DNA of 64,000 bases from contig NZ_JAPNKC010000001.1 of NCBI RefSeq assembly GCF_026626705.1, positions 682,001 to 746,000 of the forward strand. The letters are read 5' to 3'. Below are positions 1-9,957 of this stretch, one piece after another. Under the pieces are notes generated by a model. The model did no database searches and was not told the DNA's origin. It saw only the letters and a program-made list of their open reading frames with translations. The position numbers were made by a program, and so were the translations under genes. Within the stretch, counting starts at the first letter, position 1; each line of letters opens with the position of its first letter. This DNA is from Pyxidicoccus sp. MSG2 (GTDB taxonomy: Bacteria; Myxococcota; Myxococcia; Myxococcales; Myxococcaceae).

Positions 1-1325
1 GCGACCTGGACCCCGCGGAGGCGACGCTCTGGGACGCGAAGGAGGAGTCGAAGGTCCAGGCGCTCGGGGCCGCGACGGCGCGCGACGTGGACGGAGATGG
101 CCGTCTCGACGCCGTGCTGACGTTCTCCGTTCCCGCGTTGAAGAAGGCGGGCGTGCTGACGCCGGAAACGCATCGGGTCGTCTTCCGGGGAAGGACGCGA
201 AGCGGCGCGGCGCTCTCCGCACAGGACGCGGTGCATGACGTCCACCACGTCGTGGTGCAACTTCCCACGCCGACGGGCCCCCACGCGGTGGGCACGCTCG
301 AACAGGCCTGGACCGACACCTCGCGCGAGGAGTCGCTGACGCCCGAGCCGGGTGACTGGCGCGAGCTGAAGGTGCGCCTCTGGTATCCGGCCGTGGCGCG
401 GCCCCAGGCGCAGCCCGCGCCGTATTTCCTCCAACCGCTCGAAGGAGAGCTGTTCGCAACGCTGGGGGGACTGCCTCCCCAGGTCCTCGGCTTCGTCCTC
501 GCGCACGCGGTGCGTGGCGCCTCCCTGCCCGAGGGCTCGGAGCGCTTCCCCGTGCTGCTGCTGTCGCACGGCTATGGCTCGGCGAGCGCGCTCAGCTCGC
601 GCGTGGCCGAGGAGCTGGCCAGCCACGGGTACGTAGTGGCGGCCATCTCCCATCCGCGGAGCAGCAGCCCGCTCGTCTTCCCGGATGGCCGCGTGGTGAG
701 TGACGTCGTCGAAATCTCTCCGGCGGACCCCGCGCTGAACCGGCGCGTGCAGGACGTCTGGACGGCGGATGCGCGGTTCGTGCTCGACCAGCTGGTGCGG
801 CTCGATGAGGCGGATGACCAGGGGCGTTTCACCGGCCGGCTCGACCTCTCGCGCGTGGGGATGTTCGGCCACTCGTTCGGCGGCTCGACGGCGGGAGAGG
901 CGTGCCGCACGGATGCGCGCGTCAAGGCGGGGCTCAACATGGATGGGACGTTCTTCGGCGACCTGGATGGCGAGGTCCGCGTCCCCTTCCTGGTGATGAA
1001 CAGCGAGGAGGCCGCCGTCGACCGCAGCCGTGCCCGCTTCTTCGAGCACCTCCGCGCCACCGGCTATGCCGTGAGCTTCCAGGGCGCCGGGCACTTCTCC
1101 TTCACCGACCTGGGGCTCTTCCTGCCGCTGCTGCGGCACTACCTGCCGAACACGAAGGCCGAGGCCTACCAACTGGGGACGCTCGACGGAGCGCGCGCGT
1201 CCGCCCTCACGGAGACCTACGTGCTCGCCTTCTTCGACAAGCACCTGCGCGGGCACCCTGCCCCGCTGCTGGACGGCCCCTCCGCGCAGGCCCCGGAGGT
1301 GGAGCTCGTCGTCCACGCGCCTTGA
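1..1325 (+). CDS. PAF-acetylhydrolase-like alpha/beta hydrolase (5' truncated)
   Basis: The reading frame is open to the left edge, so the true start lies outside the window; the GTG at 87 is internal to a continuous frame. The visible N-terminus contains an Asp-rich segment (DVDGDGRLD) like the calcium-binding loops of FG-GAP or dockerin-type repeats. The rest is an alpha/beta hydrolase: the nucleophile elbow GHSFGG, an Asp in the context AGLNMDGTFF, and a His in GAGHFSFTDLG. This arrangement resembles platelet-activating factor acetylhydrolases and dienelactone-type hydrolases, which cleave acyl esters. The repeat-like N-terminus suggests an exported protein, but the signal sequence is not visible. 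The substrate cannot be told from sequence. Confidence 0.8.
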   Translation, partial: DLDPAEATLWDAKEESKVQALGAATARDVDGDGRLDAVLTFSVPALKKAGVLTPETHRVVFRGRTRSGAALSAQDAVHDVHHVVVQLPTPTGPHAVGTLEQAWTDTSREESLTPEPGDWRELKVRLWYPAVARPQAQPAPYFLQPLEGELFATLGGLPPQVLGFVLAHAVRGASLPEGSERFPVLLLSHGYGSASALSSRVAEELASHGYVVAAISHPRSSSPLVFPDGRVVSDVVEISPADPALNRRVQDVWTADARFVLDQLVRLDEADDQGRFTGRLDLSRVGMFGHSFGGSTAGEACRTDARVKAGLNMDGTFFGDLDGEVRVPFLVMNSEEAAVDRSRARFFEHLRATGYAVSFQGAGHFSFTDLGLFLPLLRHYLPNTKAEAYQLGTLDGARASALTETYVLAFFDKHLRGHPAPLLDGPSAQAPEVELVVHAP

Positions 1326-1574
1326 TGCAACTCTGTAACATCGGGCGCCACAACCCGAGGCTCCGTTGTGTCGCAATCCGTTACGTGCGGTGACGTGCGG
1401 CGAGCACGTCCCTCTGGGCGGTTCGCGGCACGCGTGCTGCAACCGGAATCCAGCACGGATTGTCCCGAGGGGGGACGCGGAGCCTGGCCGGCTGGACACC
1501 GCCGTGCCGGGCTCCGCATGCAGTTCCGCAGCGGAGCGGCCTTGCGGGTCGGGGGCCGTGATATCTTGAATTGC

Positions 1575-2993
<1,419 letters not shown>

Positions 2994-2996
2994 GGC

Positions 2997-4334
2997 TCAG
3001 CGGCGCACGGTGACCCTGCCGTCGCCGGGCTCCGTGAGGAAGCCCGGCTCCAGGTCCTTCAACGCCGCCTCGGTGACCACGAGCCCCGTGCCCGGCGACT
3101 CCGCCACCCAGCCGGGCAGGTGCAGCAGTCCCGCGTTGGCCACGTGGACGGTGACGGCCAGCGCCACCGCGCCCGCCGCACCCGGGCTGCCCGCGTCCAT
3201 CACCAGCGCCAGTGCTGAAGCCAGCACCCGCTCGCGCAGGGCGCGCTCGCGGGCCTCGTCCTCCGGCAGCGCGGCCAGGGCCAGCACGCAGCCGCTCCCC
3301 TCCACCTTCACGTCCAGCCCCGCGTCCCGCGCCGCCTTCCCGGTCTGCTCCAGCAGTGCGTCCAGCCGCTCCAGCGCCACCGCGTCCGGTGCGCCCGTGA
3401 GCCGGGCCTCCGCGTACAGCGCCACCGCGTACCCCGCCCGCGCCGGCGCCCGCCCGCCGCGCACCGCGACGCGCAGCTCTTCCAGCAACGCGTCCACGTC
3501 CGGGTAGCGGTCCTCGCGCCGCTTGCCGAGACACCGCAGCACCACCGCATCCAGCGCCGCGGGCACGGGCGCACGCTCTCCGGGACGCGGCGGTGGCGCG
3601 TGCAGGTGCTGCTCCTCCACCTCGTGCCGCGTGGCGCCCAGGAACGGCGGCTGTCCCGTGACGAGCTGGAACAGGAGCACGCCCACCGCGTACAGGTCCG
3701 TGCGCGCATCGGGCGGCTCACCGCGAATCTGCTCGGGCGCCATGGACAGCGGCGTACCCAGCGCCACGCCGGTATGCGTGAGCGTGGACGCTCCGGGTGC
3801 GTCGGGCGTCAGCCCCTTGGCCACGCCGAAGTCCACCAGCTTCACGTGGAGCGCCTCGCCCTTCGCGGAGAGGCGCACCACGTTCTGCGCCTTCAAGTCG
3901 CGGTGCACCACGCCCGCTCCATGCGCGGCCCGCAGCGCGGCGCCCACCTGCTCCAGCACCTCCAGCGCCTCGTCCGCGGACAGCGGGCCTCTGGCGGCCA
4001 GCTCCGCCGCGAGGTCCCTGCCCTCCAGCCACTCCATGGCGATGAAGGCCCGTCCATCCGGCAGCTCCCCGTGACCGAGCACCTCGACGATGTGCGGGTG
4101 GCTCAACCGCTGGAGCGTGGCCGCTTCGCGACGGAAGCGGCGCAGCGCGATGGTGGCCGTGGCCGACTGCGGGTGCAGGACCTTGAGGGCCGCGGGCGCA
4201 CCGGTGCGGATGTCCTTCGCGCGGTAGAGCGTGGAGACGGGCCCGCGGTAGTGGACGCGCTCCACCACCCAGTGCCCGACCAGGGCACCGGCACCCAGCT
4301 CCTCACCGTAGAGTGGCTCTTCTCCGCCTGACAC
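2997..4334 (-). CDS. Hanks-type Ser/Thr protein kinase with C-terminal degenerate cyclase-like domain
   Basis: 445 residues from a GTG start preceded by GGGAGG. The kinase domain (about 20-290) has Lys51 (AALKVL), a helix-C Glu (Glu70), HRDLKAQN (144-151), DFG (168-170) and APE (199-201), so it should be active, although the glycine-rich loop (HYRGPVSTLY) is poor. The remaining residues (about 302-425) follow the pattern of class III nucleotidyl cyclases: a YAEARLTG start, a LERLDALLEQTGKAARDAG helix, VEGSGCVLAL where cyclases have a GDG turn, and VTVHVANAG where they have VGIHTG. Metal-binding Asp residues are replaced, so this would be a non-catalytic sensory domain. That assignment is my inference. 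It converges on the FHA/sigma-54 activator gene. No transmembrane segment is seen. Confidence 0.88.
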   Translation of the reverse strand: MSGGEEPLYGEELGAGALVGHWVVERVHYRGPVSTLYRAKDIRTGAPAALKVLHPQSATATIALRRFRREAATLQRLSHPHIVEVLGHGELPDGRAFIAMEWLEGRDLAAELAARGPLSADEALEVLEQVGAALRAAHGAGVVHRDLKAQNVVRLSAKGEALHVKLVDFGVAKGLTPDAPGASTLTHTGVALGTPLSMAPEQIRGEPPDARTDLYAVGVLLFQLVTGQPPFLGATRHEVEEQHLHAPPPRPGERAPVPAALDAVVLRCLGKRREDRYPDVDALLEELRVAVRGGRAPARAGYAVALYAEARLTGAPDAVALERLDALLEQTGKAARDAGLDVKVEGSGCVLALAALPEDEARERALRERVLASALALVMDAGSPGAAGAVALAVTVHVANAGLLHLPGWVAESPGTGLVVTEAALKDLEPGFLTEPGDGRVTVRR

Positions 4335-4358
4335 CCTGCCCTCCCAGGACGAGCCCCG

Positions 4359-5834
4359 TTACTTCCGCCCGCACGAGCGCGTGCCCGCGGCCGACTGTAC
4401 CGTGTCACACGCGGAGTTCAGCCAGGTGGTCACCGGCTCCCGCCAGACGTTGCCCAGGTTGTCCTTGCACTTCTCGAAGTCTCCATCGCCCGAGACGTCG
4501 GACCCATCCTGAATGGCGCACATCCCCGGGGAGGAGTTCGAGTTCCAGCACGGGCCCGTCACCGTGGCGGCGCAGTTCTCGCCGGACGACGGCAGCGCGC
4601 AGACGCGGTTGGCCGAGTACGCCGTCCCCGACGACCAGCTCGGGTCGTAGCAGGAGTACATCTTCCGGTAGATGGAACCCTGGACGTGCACGTTGTCGCC
4701 CACCACCGTGTAGCTATCCCCCTCGCGGGCGACGTACACGTTGACCTGCGGGTGCAGCGCCACCGGGTCGAACAGGTTGCCGTAGAAGGCGCCTTCGCGC
4801 ATGCCGTACACCTGCTGCTCGGACAGGTTGTACTGCGCACCGGCGCTCGAGCTCACCGCCACCGTCGCCGAGGACGTCGTGTCCAGCGAGCTCCACGGCG
4901 CGGTCATCACGCTGAACCAGGCGGTGGTGGGGCTGCCCTGGTAGGGACAGGTGAAGGACGTCACCGGCGCGGACCCGGCGCAGCTCCCGGCGGCCTCGGT
5001 GATGAAGCGGCCCCCCAGGTGGTCACACCCGACGATGCCGTCGCAGACGCGCAGCACCATCTGCCCGCCCGTGGTGGAGCCCAGCCCCGGCCCGGGGCAG
5101 GAGACGGGGCCACCCGCGCCCACCCACACCTGCGAGCCCGGCGTGCAGGAGCCGATGGCGTCCGCCTTCCAGCCGCAGTTGCGCACCTCCCCGGTCTGCG
5201 TTCCGGCGCAGGGCGTGAAGCTGTTCAGCGCCACCAGCGGGTTCGGGTCCTGCTCCGCCGGACGCGTCACCGGCTCCAGCGTGAAGACGCCCGGGCCCGT
5301 CCAGTGCTCGCCCCGGATGGACAGCTCCACGCGCCGGCCCAGCGCGTTGTTGCGCGCGAGGATGCACGCGGACACCAGGCGCTTGCACTCGCCGGTGGGG
5401 GCGTTGTCGGCCCAGTCGGGACACAGGCCCGCCTTGCCGAGCCACTTCTTGGGACCGGCCGACGCCGCCCGCGGGTCATACCACTCCAGGACGTCTCCCG
5501 CGGGCAGCGCGCAGCCCACCAGGTACTCCATGAACTTCTGCGCGTCCGGGTCCTGGAGCTGCAGGCGGATGTGAGCAGGGCCTGAGATGGCCGTCGGACC
5601 GAAGAGCGTCGTGAGCGCGTTGGACGCCAGCAGCCCGTTGGAGGTCGGGTTGGCGGAGAGGGCGTTGAGGACCAGCGCGTCCGTGGTCAGCGAGTTGGCG
5701 ATGCGGATTTCCGCGACCTGAGAGGAGGGCGCCGGGGACCCGTCCGCTTCGTGAAGCCCGGTGCCACAGCCGGAGAGGGCGAGGACCAGCAGACTGAGGG
5801 TGACCGGCAGCGGGCGACACGGACGGATGGCCAT
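4359..5834 (-). CDS. Cysteine-rich exported lipoprotein, unknown function
   Basis: 491 residues from the ATG at 5834, chosen because GGAGGAAA lies just upstream and because it places a lipoprotein signal (LLVLALSGC, Cys23) at the N-terminus; an upstream ATG at 5885 would bury it. The mature protein has many Cys residues spread along its length, suggesting disulfides in the periplasm or on the surface. No enzymatic motif is recognised. It lies between the two kinase genes on the same strand, about 25 bp upstream of the smaller one and 163 bp downstream of the larger, so a joint role in signalling or sensing is possible but unproven. It resembles lineage-specific myxobacterial hypothetical lipoproteins. 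Confidence 0.72.
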   Translation of the reverse strand: MAIRPCRPLPVTLSLLVLALSGCGTGLHEADGSPAPSSQVAEIRIANSLTTDALVLNALSANPTSNGLLASNALTTLFGPTAISGPAHIRLQLQDPDAQKFMEYLVGCALPAGDVLEWYDPRAASAGPKKWLGKAGLCPDWADNAPTGECKRLVSACILARNNALGRRVELSIRGEHWTGPGVFTLEPVTRPAEQDPNPLVALNSFTPCAGTQTGEVRNCGWKADAIGSCTPGSQVWVGAGGPVSCPGPGLGSTTGGQMVLRVCDGIVGCDHLGGRFITEAAGSCAGSAPVTSFTCPYQGSPTTAWFSVMTAPWSSLDTTSSATVAVSSSAGAQYNLSEQQVYGMREGAFYGNLFDPVALHPQVNVYVAREGDSYTVVGDNVHVQGSIYRKMYSCYDPSWSSGTAYSANRVCALPSSGENCAATVTGPCWNSNSSPGMCAIQDGSDVSGDGDFEKCKDNLGNVWREPVTTWLNSACDTVQSAAGTRSCGRK

Positions 5835-5997
5835 GGAGCTTTCCTCCAGTTGAAGCGGGGAAGATGACGGGATGCACCGGAGCAAGCACAGGCCGAGCCA
5901 GCCTCCGGAAAACCTCGGCTCACCAGAAGAACCACGTTGAGCCCCGGCCGTCTGTAGCGAGGAGCGTCACATCTCCGGGGCGTTGTGACGTTTCGCG

Positions 5998-8900
5998 CTA
6001 CACGGCCCATAGAGAGGCCCTCAGTGACTCCAAACGGGGGCGCCACAGCGGAGCGCCTTCCACGGCGCGCTCGGCCCGCTCCAGCCAGTCCCGGGCCTCC
6101 CGGGTCCGTCCCGACTGGAGCGCGCCCCTGGCGGCCTGGAGGAGGATTTCGGCCTTCTCGTCGGCCGAGGCGTACGTGTCCGCGTCCTCCGCCAGCGCCT
6201 GCCAGGCCTGGGCGTCCGGGGCCGCGCTTCCGGGAGAGTCCTCACGCACCTGGAGCTCCACCAGCCGGCGCATGACGGCGGTGGGCGGCAGGGACTCCGG
6301 AGGGCAGTGCGACTCAATCCAGCGCAGCTGCCGCGCGGCCTCCGCCAGGTCTCCGAGCGCCGCGCCGATGCGCGCCAGGAGCAGCGCGTCCACCGGCACC
6401 GGGTGCTCGCGGAAGAAGCGCACGCCCAGCTCGTGGACGCGGCGGGCCAGCGGCAGCGCTTCCTCCAGGCGGCCCTGCATGTAGAGCACCTCCGCGAGGT
6501 TGAAGGTGGACCAGCGCTCCACCTGGGCATGGCCCAGCTCGCGGCCCAGGGCCATGGCGCGCCGCAGGTCCTCCTCCATCCGCCCCACGTCTCCCAGCCG
6601 CAGCCAGAGCAGCACGCGGTTGATGAGGGTGGCGGCGAGGTGGAGCGCGTCGCCCGTCTCCTCGCAGCGGGTGAGCGCCTCGTCGAAGCGCGTGGCGGCT
6701 TCCTCCGTGCGGTCGAGGAAGGTCAGCGCCGAGCCCAGCAGCGCGCCGGCCACCACCAGCGTCTCGTGGTCTCTCGCACGCTCGGCGCCCTCCACGGCCG
6801 AGGTGAGGACGCGAGCCGCCGCGCCCCACTCGCCCTGGCGCACGTGCAGCCGGCCCCGGGCCAGGGTGCAGCGCAGGGACAGGCGCGGGTCGTCGAGCTG
6901 CTCGATTCGCTCCAGCGCCTCGCGCGTGCAGGCGGCGGAGCCGTCCACGTCCTCCATCCAGTCGCGCGCGGTGGCTTCCTCCAGCAGCAGGTCCACCTGG
7001 AGCGCCACGTCCTTGCGGGCCTCGGCCAGCACGCGCGCGGCAGCCAGGTCCGCGAGTCCCTCGCGGAAGCGTTGGAGCCGGTGCCGCACGCGTCCACGCC
7101 CCGCCAGTGCGCGGGCGCGGCGCTCTCCGTCCCCGTCAGGCAGCAGTGCGAGCGCGCGGGTGTAGTGCTGCTCGGCCTCCACGGAGAGGTGGGCGCGGCG
7201 GGCTTCCTCAGCCAATGCGAGGAAGGTGGCGGTGGCCTCCGCGTGGGCGCCACAGGCCGCGGCGTGGTGCGCGCGGCGGCGGCGCTCGGCCAGGCCCTCG
7301 GTGGGCGTGGCACGCAGCGCGGCGGCGTGCAGGGCGCGGCGAGTCGGAGGGGGAAGCAGGGCCTCCAGGGCCTCACGCAGCAGCGGGTGCCGGAAGGCGA
7401 AGCGTCCCGCGCCGGCGGAGCGCAACAGTCCCGTGCGCGCCAGCCGGTGGAGCCCCGCGCCCGCGTCCAGGGAGGCCACGCGCTCGGTCTCCTCGTTGAG
7501 GTCCAGGTGCCGCAGCGCCGCGTCCACGCGCGCCACCTCCACCTCCGTGCCCAGCACCGCGCACAGGCGCGCGAGCACCCGGTGCGCCTCGGGAAGTCCG
7601 GCCAGCGCGCGCGCGGCGAGCCGCTCGAAGAGCGGGGTGATGGAGACGTCCAGCAGCGCGTCCGGGGCGACGTACCAGCCGCCGCCGGGAGACGTGCGCA
7701 ACGCCCCCGCGGCCCGGAGCGCGCCGGCCAGTTCCACGAGGGAGAGAGGCACGCCTTGCGCGAGCTGCTCGAGTCGCGCGAGCACGGGCTCGGGAATGTG
7801 CTCGGCGGGAAGGAGCAGGCGCAGGAGGAGCGCGCGGCTGGCCTCGGGCGACAGCGGGGGCAGCGCGTAGTGCGAGACGCGGGCACTGCGCTCGCCGAGG
7901 TGCGGGCGCAGGCCCAGCAGCGCCGGCCGTGCGGCGATGCACACCCAGAGCGGCGCGCGAGTCCCGGCGAGGGTGGCCACCTCCAGCGCGTCGAGGCTGG
8001 TGGGGTCCGCGAGGTGGCCGTCGTCCACCAGCAGCACCAGGGGCGCCTGTCGCGCATGATGGCGAAGCTCCTCGGCGAGGGCGCGCGCGGTGGCATGGCG
8101 CACGTCCGCGAGCGGCGGCGAGCCCTTCTGGCGGAGCAGCAAGGGCGTGGCCTCGAGGCCGGCGAGACTCGCGGTGCGCTCGGCGGACACGCTCGTGGCA
8201 GGTCCTCCTCGCGGGAGCGCTCCGCCCTGGCTCGAGATGGCGGCCATCAGCGCGTCATGCAGCGGCTCCTGCGTGACGGCATCCGGCGACGCCGCGCGCA
8301 GGCGCACCACCCGGGCGCGCCCTTCCCCTTCGAGCCGTGCGGCCAGCGCCTCCATGACCCGGGACTTGCCATGGCCCACCTCGCCCGTGAGGACACAGAA
8401 CCCGGGGACGCCATCACCGAGGCACAGCACCGCCTCCGCCACCAGCGCGTCCACCACGACATCACGTCCGGCCAGCGGAGGTGCCTCGGACGAGGACGTG
8501 GAGGCGCCACCGTCGTGGAGCCGCAGGCGCAGGCTCTCATCCCTCGGGCGCGAAGCCCCCGCGGCCGAGGTCTCCGTCGCCCCGGGCCCGAGTCGCGCCG
8601 CGGCCGCGGGCGTGACACAGGCCTCCCCCACCGCGAGGTCCTCGGGCCACCAGTCCGCGAGCGCTTCCAGCGCGGCGCCAGCAACCCGCGTGGTGGTGGC
8701 GCCCGGGTACACGTGCAACTCCGCCAGGTGGAGGACCGCACCGGCCCTTCCCTCCTCCGCCAGCCTCCTCGCGACGAGCGCTCCCGCACGCAGGTTCGCC
8801 TCGGCGGAGTGCGACTCGGAGAAGGCGACGACGTAGCCATGCGGCCAGACGCGCGCGAGCGTGCCCCCATGCGGCTCGACAGCGGCGAGCAGCGCATCCA

Positions 8901-9942
8901 CCGTCAACTTCGCGGGGACACCGAGCAGTGCCACGGGCCGCAGCCCCGTCCCCGAGCCCGGGAGCACCGCCATGGGAGCCACGACGGACGGAGAAGGCTC
9001 CGTCGCCCGGACCCCTTCACGACAGGCGACGTCGAAGGCGGAGAGCACCTCGGAGGCCCGCGCGTAGCGCTCCGTGGGTGACTTGGCGAGGCACCGGCGC
9101 AGCACCTCGTCGAGCGCGGCCGGCACGCTCGCGCGCTCCGAGACGCGCGGCGGACGGAGGCTCACGTGCCCGTGACGGATTTCCTCGGAGCCGCCAGTGA
9201 AGGGCGGCGCGCCCGTGAGCAGCTCGAACAGGAGGACACCGAGCGCGTAGATGTCCGCGGCCGCTCCCGCTTCGCGCGCGTCCAGGCACTGCTCGGGCGA
9301 CATGTAGATGGGCGTGCCCAGGCGCTGTCCCACGGGGGTGAAGCCCGGCAACTCCGCGTCCGGGGCGACGCCCTCTCCGGGCTCATCGAGAAAGCGCGCG
9401 AGGCCGAGATCGAGCAGGCTGAGCGCGCCGCCCTCGCGCAGGAAGATGTTCTCCGGCTTGAGGTCGCGGTGGGCGAGACCCGCGGCATGGACGCGCTCCA
9501 CGGCGGCGCACAGGCCGCTCAGTAGTTCCCGCACGCGGGGCACGGACGCGGCACCCGTCCCGGGCAGCGCGGCCATCCACGCGGCGAGCGTCTGTCCGTG
9601 CAGGTGCTCCAGCACCAGGAAGGGGCGGCCGCGCGTGGTGCCGTGCTGGAGCAATTCGGGTGCGGTGGGCGGACCCAGGCGCCGGAGCGCGGCGGCCTCG
9701 CGGGCGAAGCGCTCGTGGTGGGAGCCCAGGCCCAGCTTGAGGGCCACCTCGCGCCCGTCCTCCTCGCGGTACGCGGTGAAGACGTGGGAAAAGCCGCCCT
9801 TGCCCAGCAGGGCGGCACTCGTCAGCCCGGGCACGTCCGGGAGCGGCAGCGGCTCGGCGGGGGGGCCCGGCGAGGGTCGCTGGCCGTGCACGGGACACGC
9901 CGCGCCGACGGTGAGGCGGCGGTGGCAGACCGGACAACGCAT
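5998..9942 (-). CDS. Ser/Thr protein kinase with zinc-ribbon, degenerate cyclase-like, AAA ATPase and TPR modules
   Basis: A 1314-residue multidomain signalling protein. A small CPVC...CPVH zinc-ribbon-like segment opens it (residues 3-19). The kinase domain (about 40-310) has GKGGFSHV, Lys69, HRDLKPEN (158-165), DLG in place of DFG (178-180) and SPE in place of APE. Residues 334-455 resemble a class III nucleotidyl cyclase without its catalytic Asp residues (RVWPHGYVVAF in the GDG region). An AAA/STAND-type ATPase follows, with Walker A TGEVGHGKS (519-527) and Walker B LVLLVDD (635-641). The C-terminal third is helical with TPR-like repeats. The order resembles cyclase-AAA-TPR proteins with a kinase placed in front. 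It is probably cytoplasmic; the input signal is unknown. Confidence 0.9.
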   Translation of the reverse strand: MRCPVCHRRLTVGAACPVHGQRPSPGPPAEPLPLPDVPGLTSAALLGKGGFSHVFTAYREEDGREVALKLGLGSHHERFAREAAALRRLGPPTAPELLQHGTTRGRPFLVLEHLHGQTLAAWMAALPGTGAASVPRVRELLSGLCAAVERVHAAGLAHRDLKPENIFLREGGALSLLDLGLARFLDEPGEGVAPDAELPGFTPVGQRLGTPIYMSPEQCLDAREAGAAADIYALGVLLFELLTGAPPFTGGSEEIRHGHVSLRPPRVSERASVPAALDEVLRRCLAKSPTERYARASEVLSAFDVACREGVRATEPSPSVVAPMAVLPGSGTGLRPVALLGVPAKLTVDALLAAVEPHGGTLARVWPHGYVVAFSESHSAEANLRAGALVARRLAEEGRAGAVLHLAELHVYPGATTTRVAGAALEALADWWPEDLAVGEACVTPAAAARLGPGATETSAAGASRPRDESLRLRLHDGGASTSSSEAPPLAGRDVVVDALVAEAVLCLGDGVPGFCVLTGEVGHGKSRVMEALAARLEGEGRARVVRLRAASPDAVTQEPLHDALMAAISSQGGALPRGGPATSVSAERTASLAGLEATPLLLRQKGSPPLADVRHATARALAEELRHHARQAPLVLLVDDGHLADPTSLDALEVATLAGTRAPLWVCIAARPALLGLRPHLGERSARVSHYALPPLSPEASRALLLRLLLPAEHIPEPVLARLEQLAQGVPLSLVELAGALRAAGALRTSPGGGWYVAPDALLDVSITPLFERLAARALAGLPEAHRVLARLCAVLGTEVEVARVDAALRHLDLNEETERVASLDAGAGLHRLARTGLLRSAGAGRFAFRHPLLREALEALLPPPTRRALHAAALRATPTEGLAERRRRAHHAAACGAHAEATATFLALAEEARRAHLSVEAEQHYTRALALLPDGDGERRARALAGRGRVRHRLQRFREGLADLAAARVLAEARKDVALQVDLLLEEATARDWMEDVDGSAACTREALERIEQLDDPRLSLRCTLARGRLHVRQGEWGAAARVLTSAVEGAERARDHETLVVAGALLGSALTFLDRTEEAATRFDEALTRCEETGDALHLAATLINRVLLWLRLGDVGRMEEDLRRAMALGRELGHAQVERWSTFNLAEVLYMQGRLEEALPLARRVHELGVRFFREHPVPVDALLLARIGAALGDLAEAARQLRWIESHCPPESLPPTAVMRRLVELQVREDSPGSAAPDAQAWQALAEDADTYASADEKAEILLQAARGALQSGRTREARDWLERAERAVEGAPLWRPRLESLRASLWAV

Positions 9943-9957
9943 GGGCGGAGGCCCACG

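Noticed and set aside
1383..1400. Direct repeat ACGTGCGG-tg-ACGTGCGG upstream of the activator
   Set aside because: Too short and single to call an operator without comparison to other genomes.
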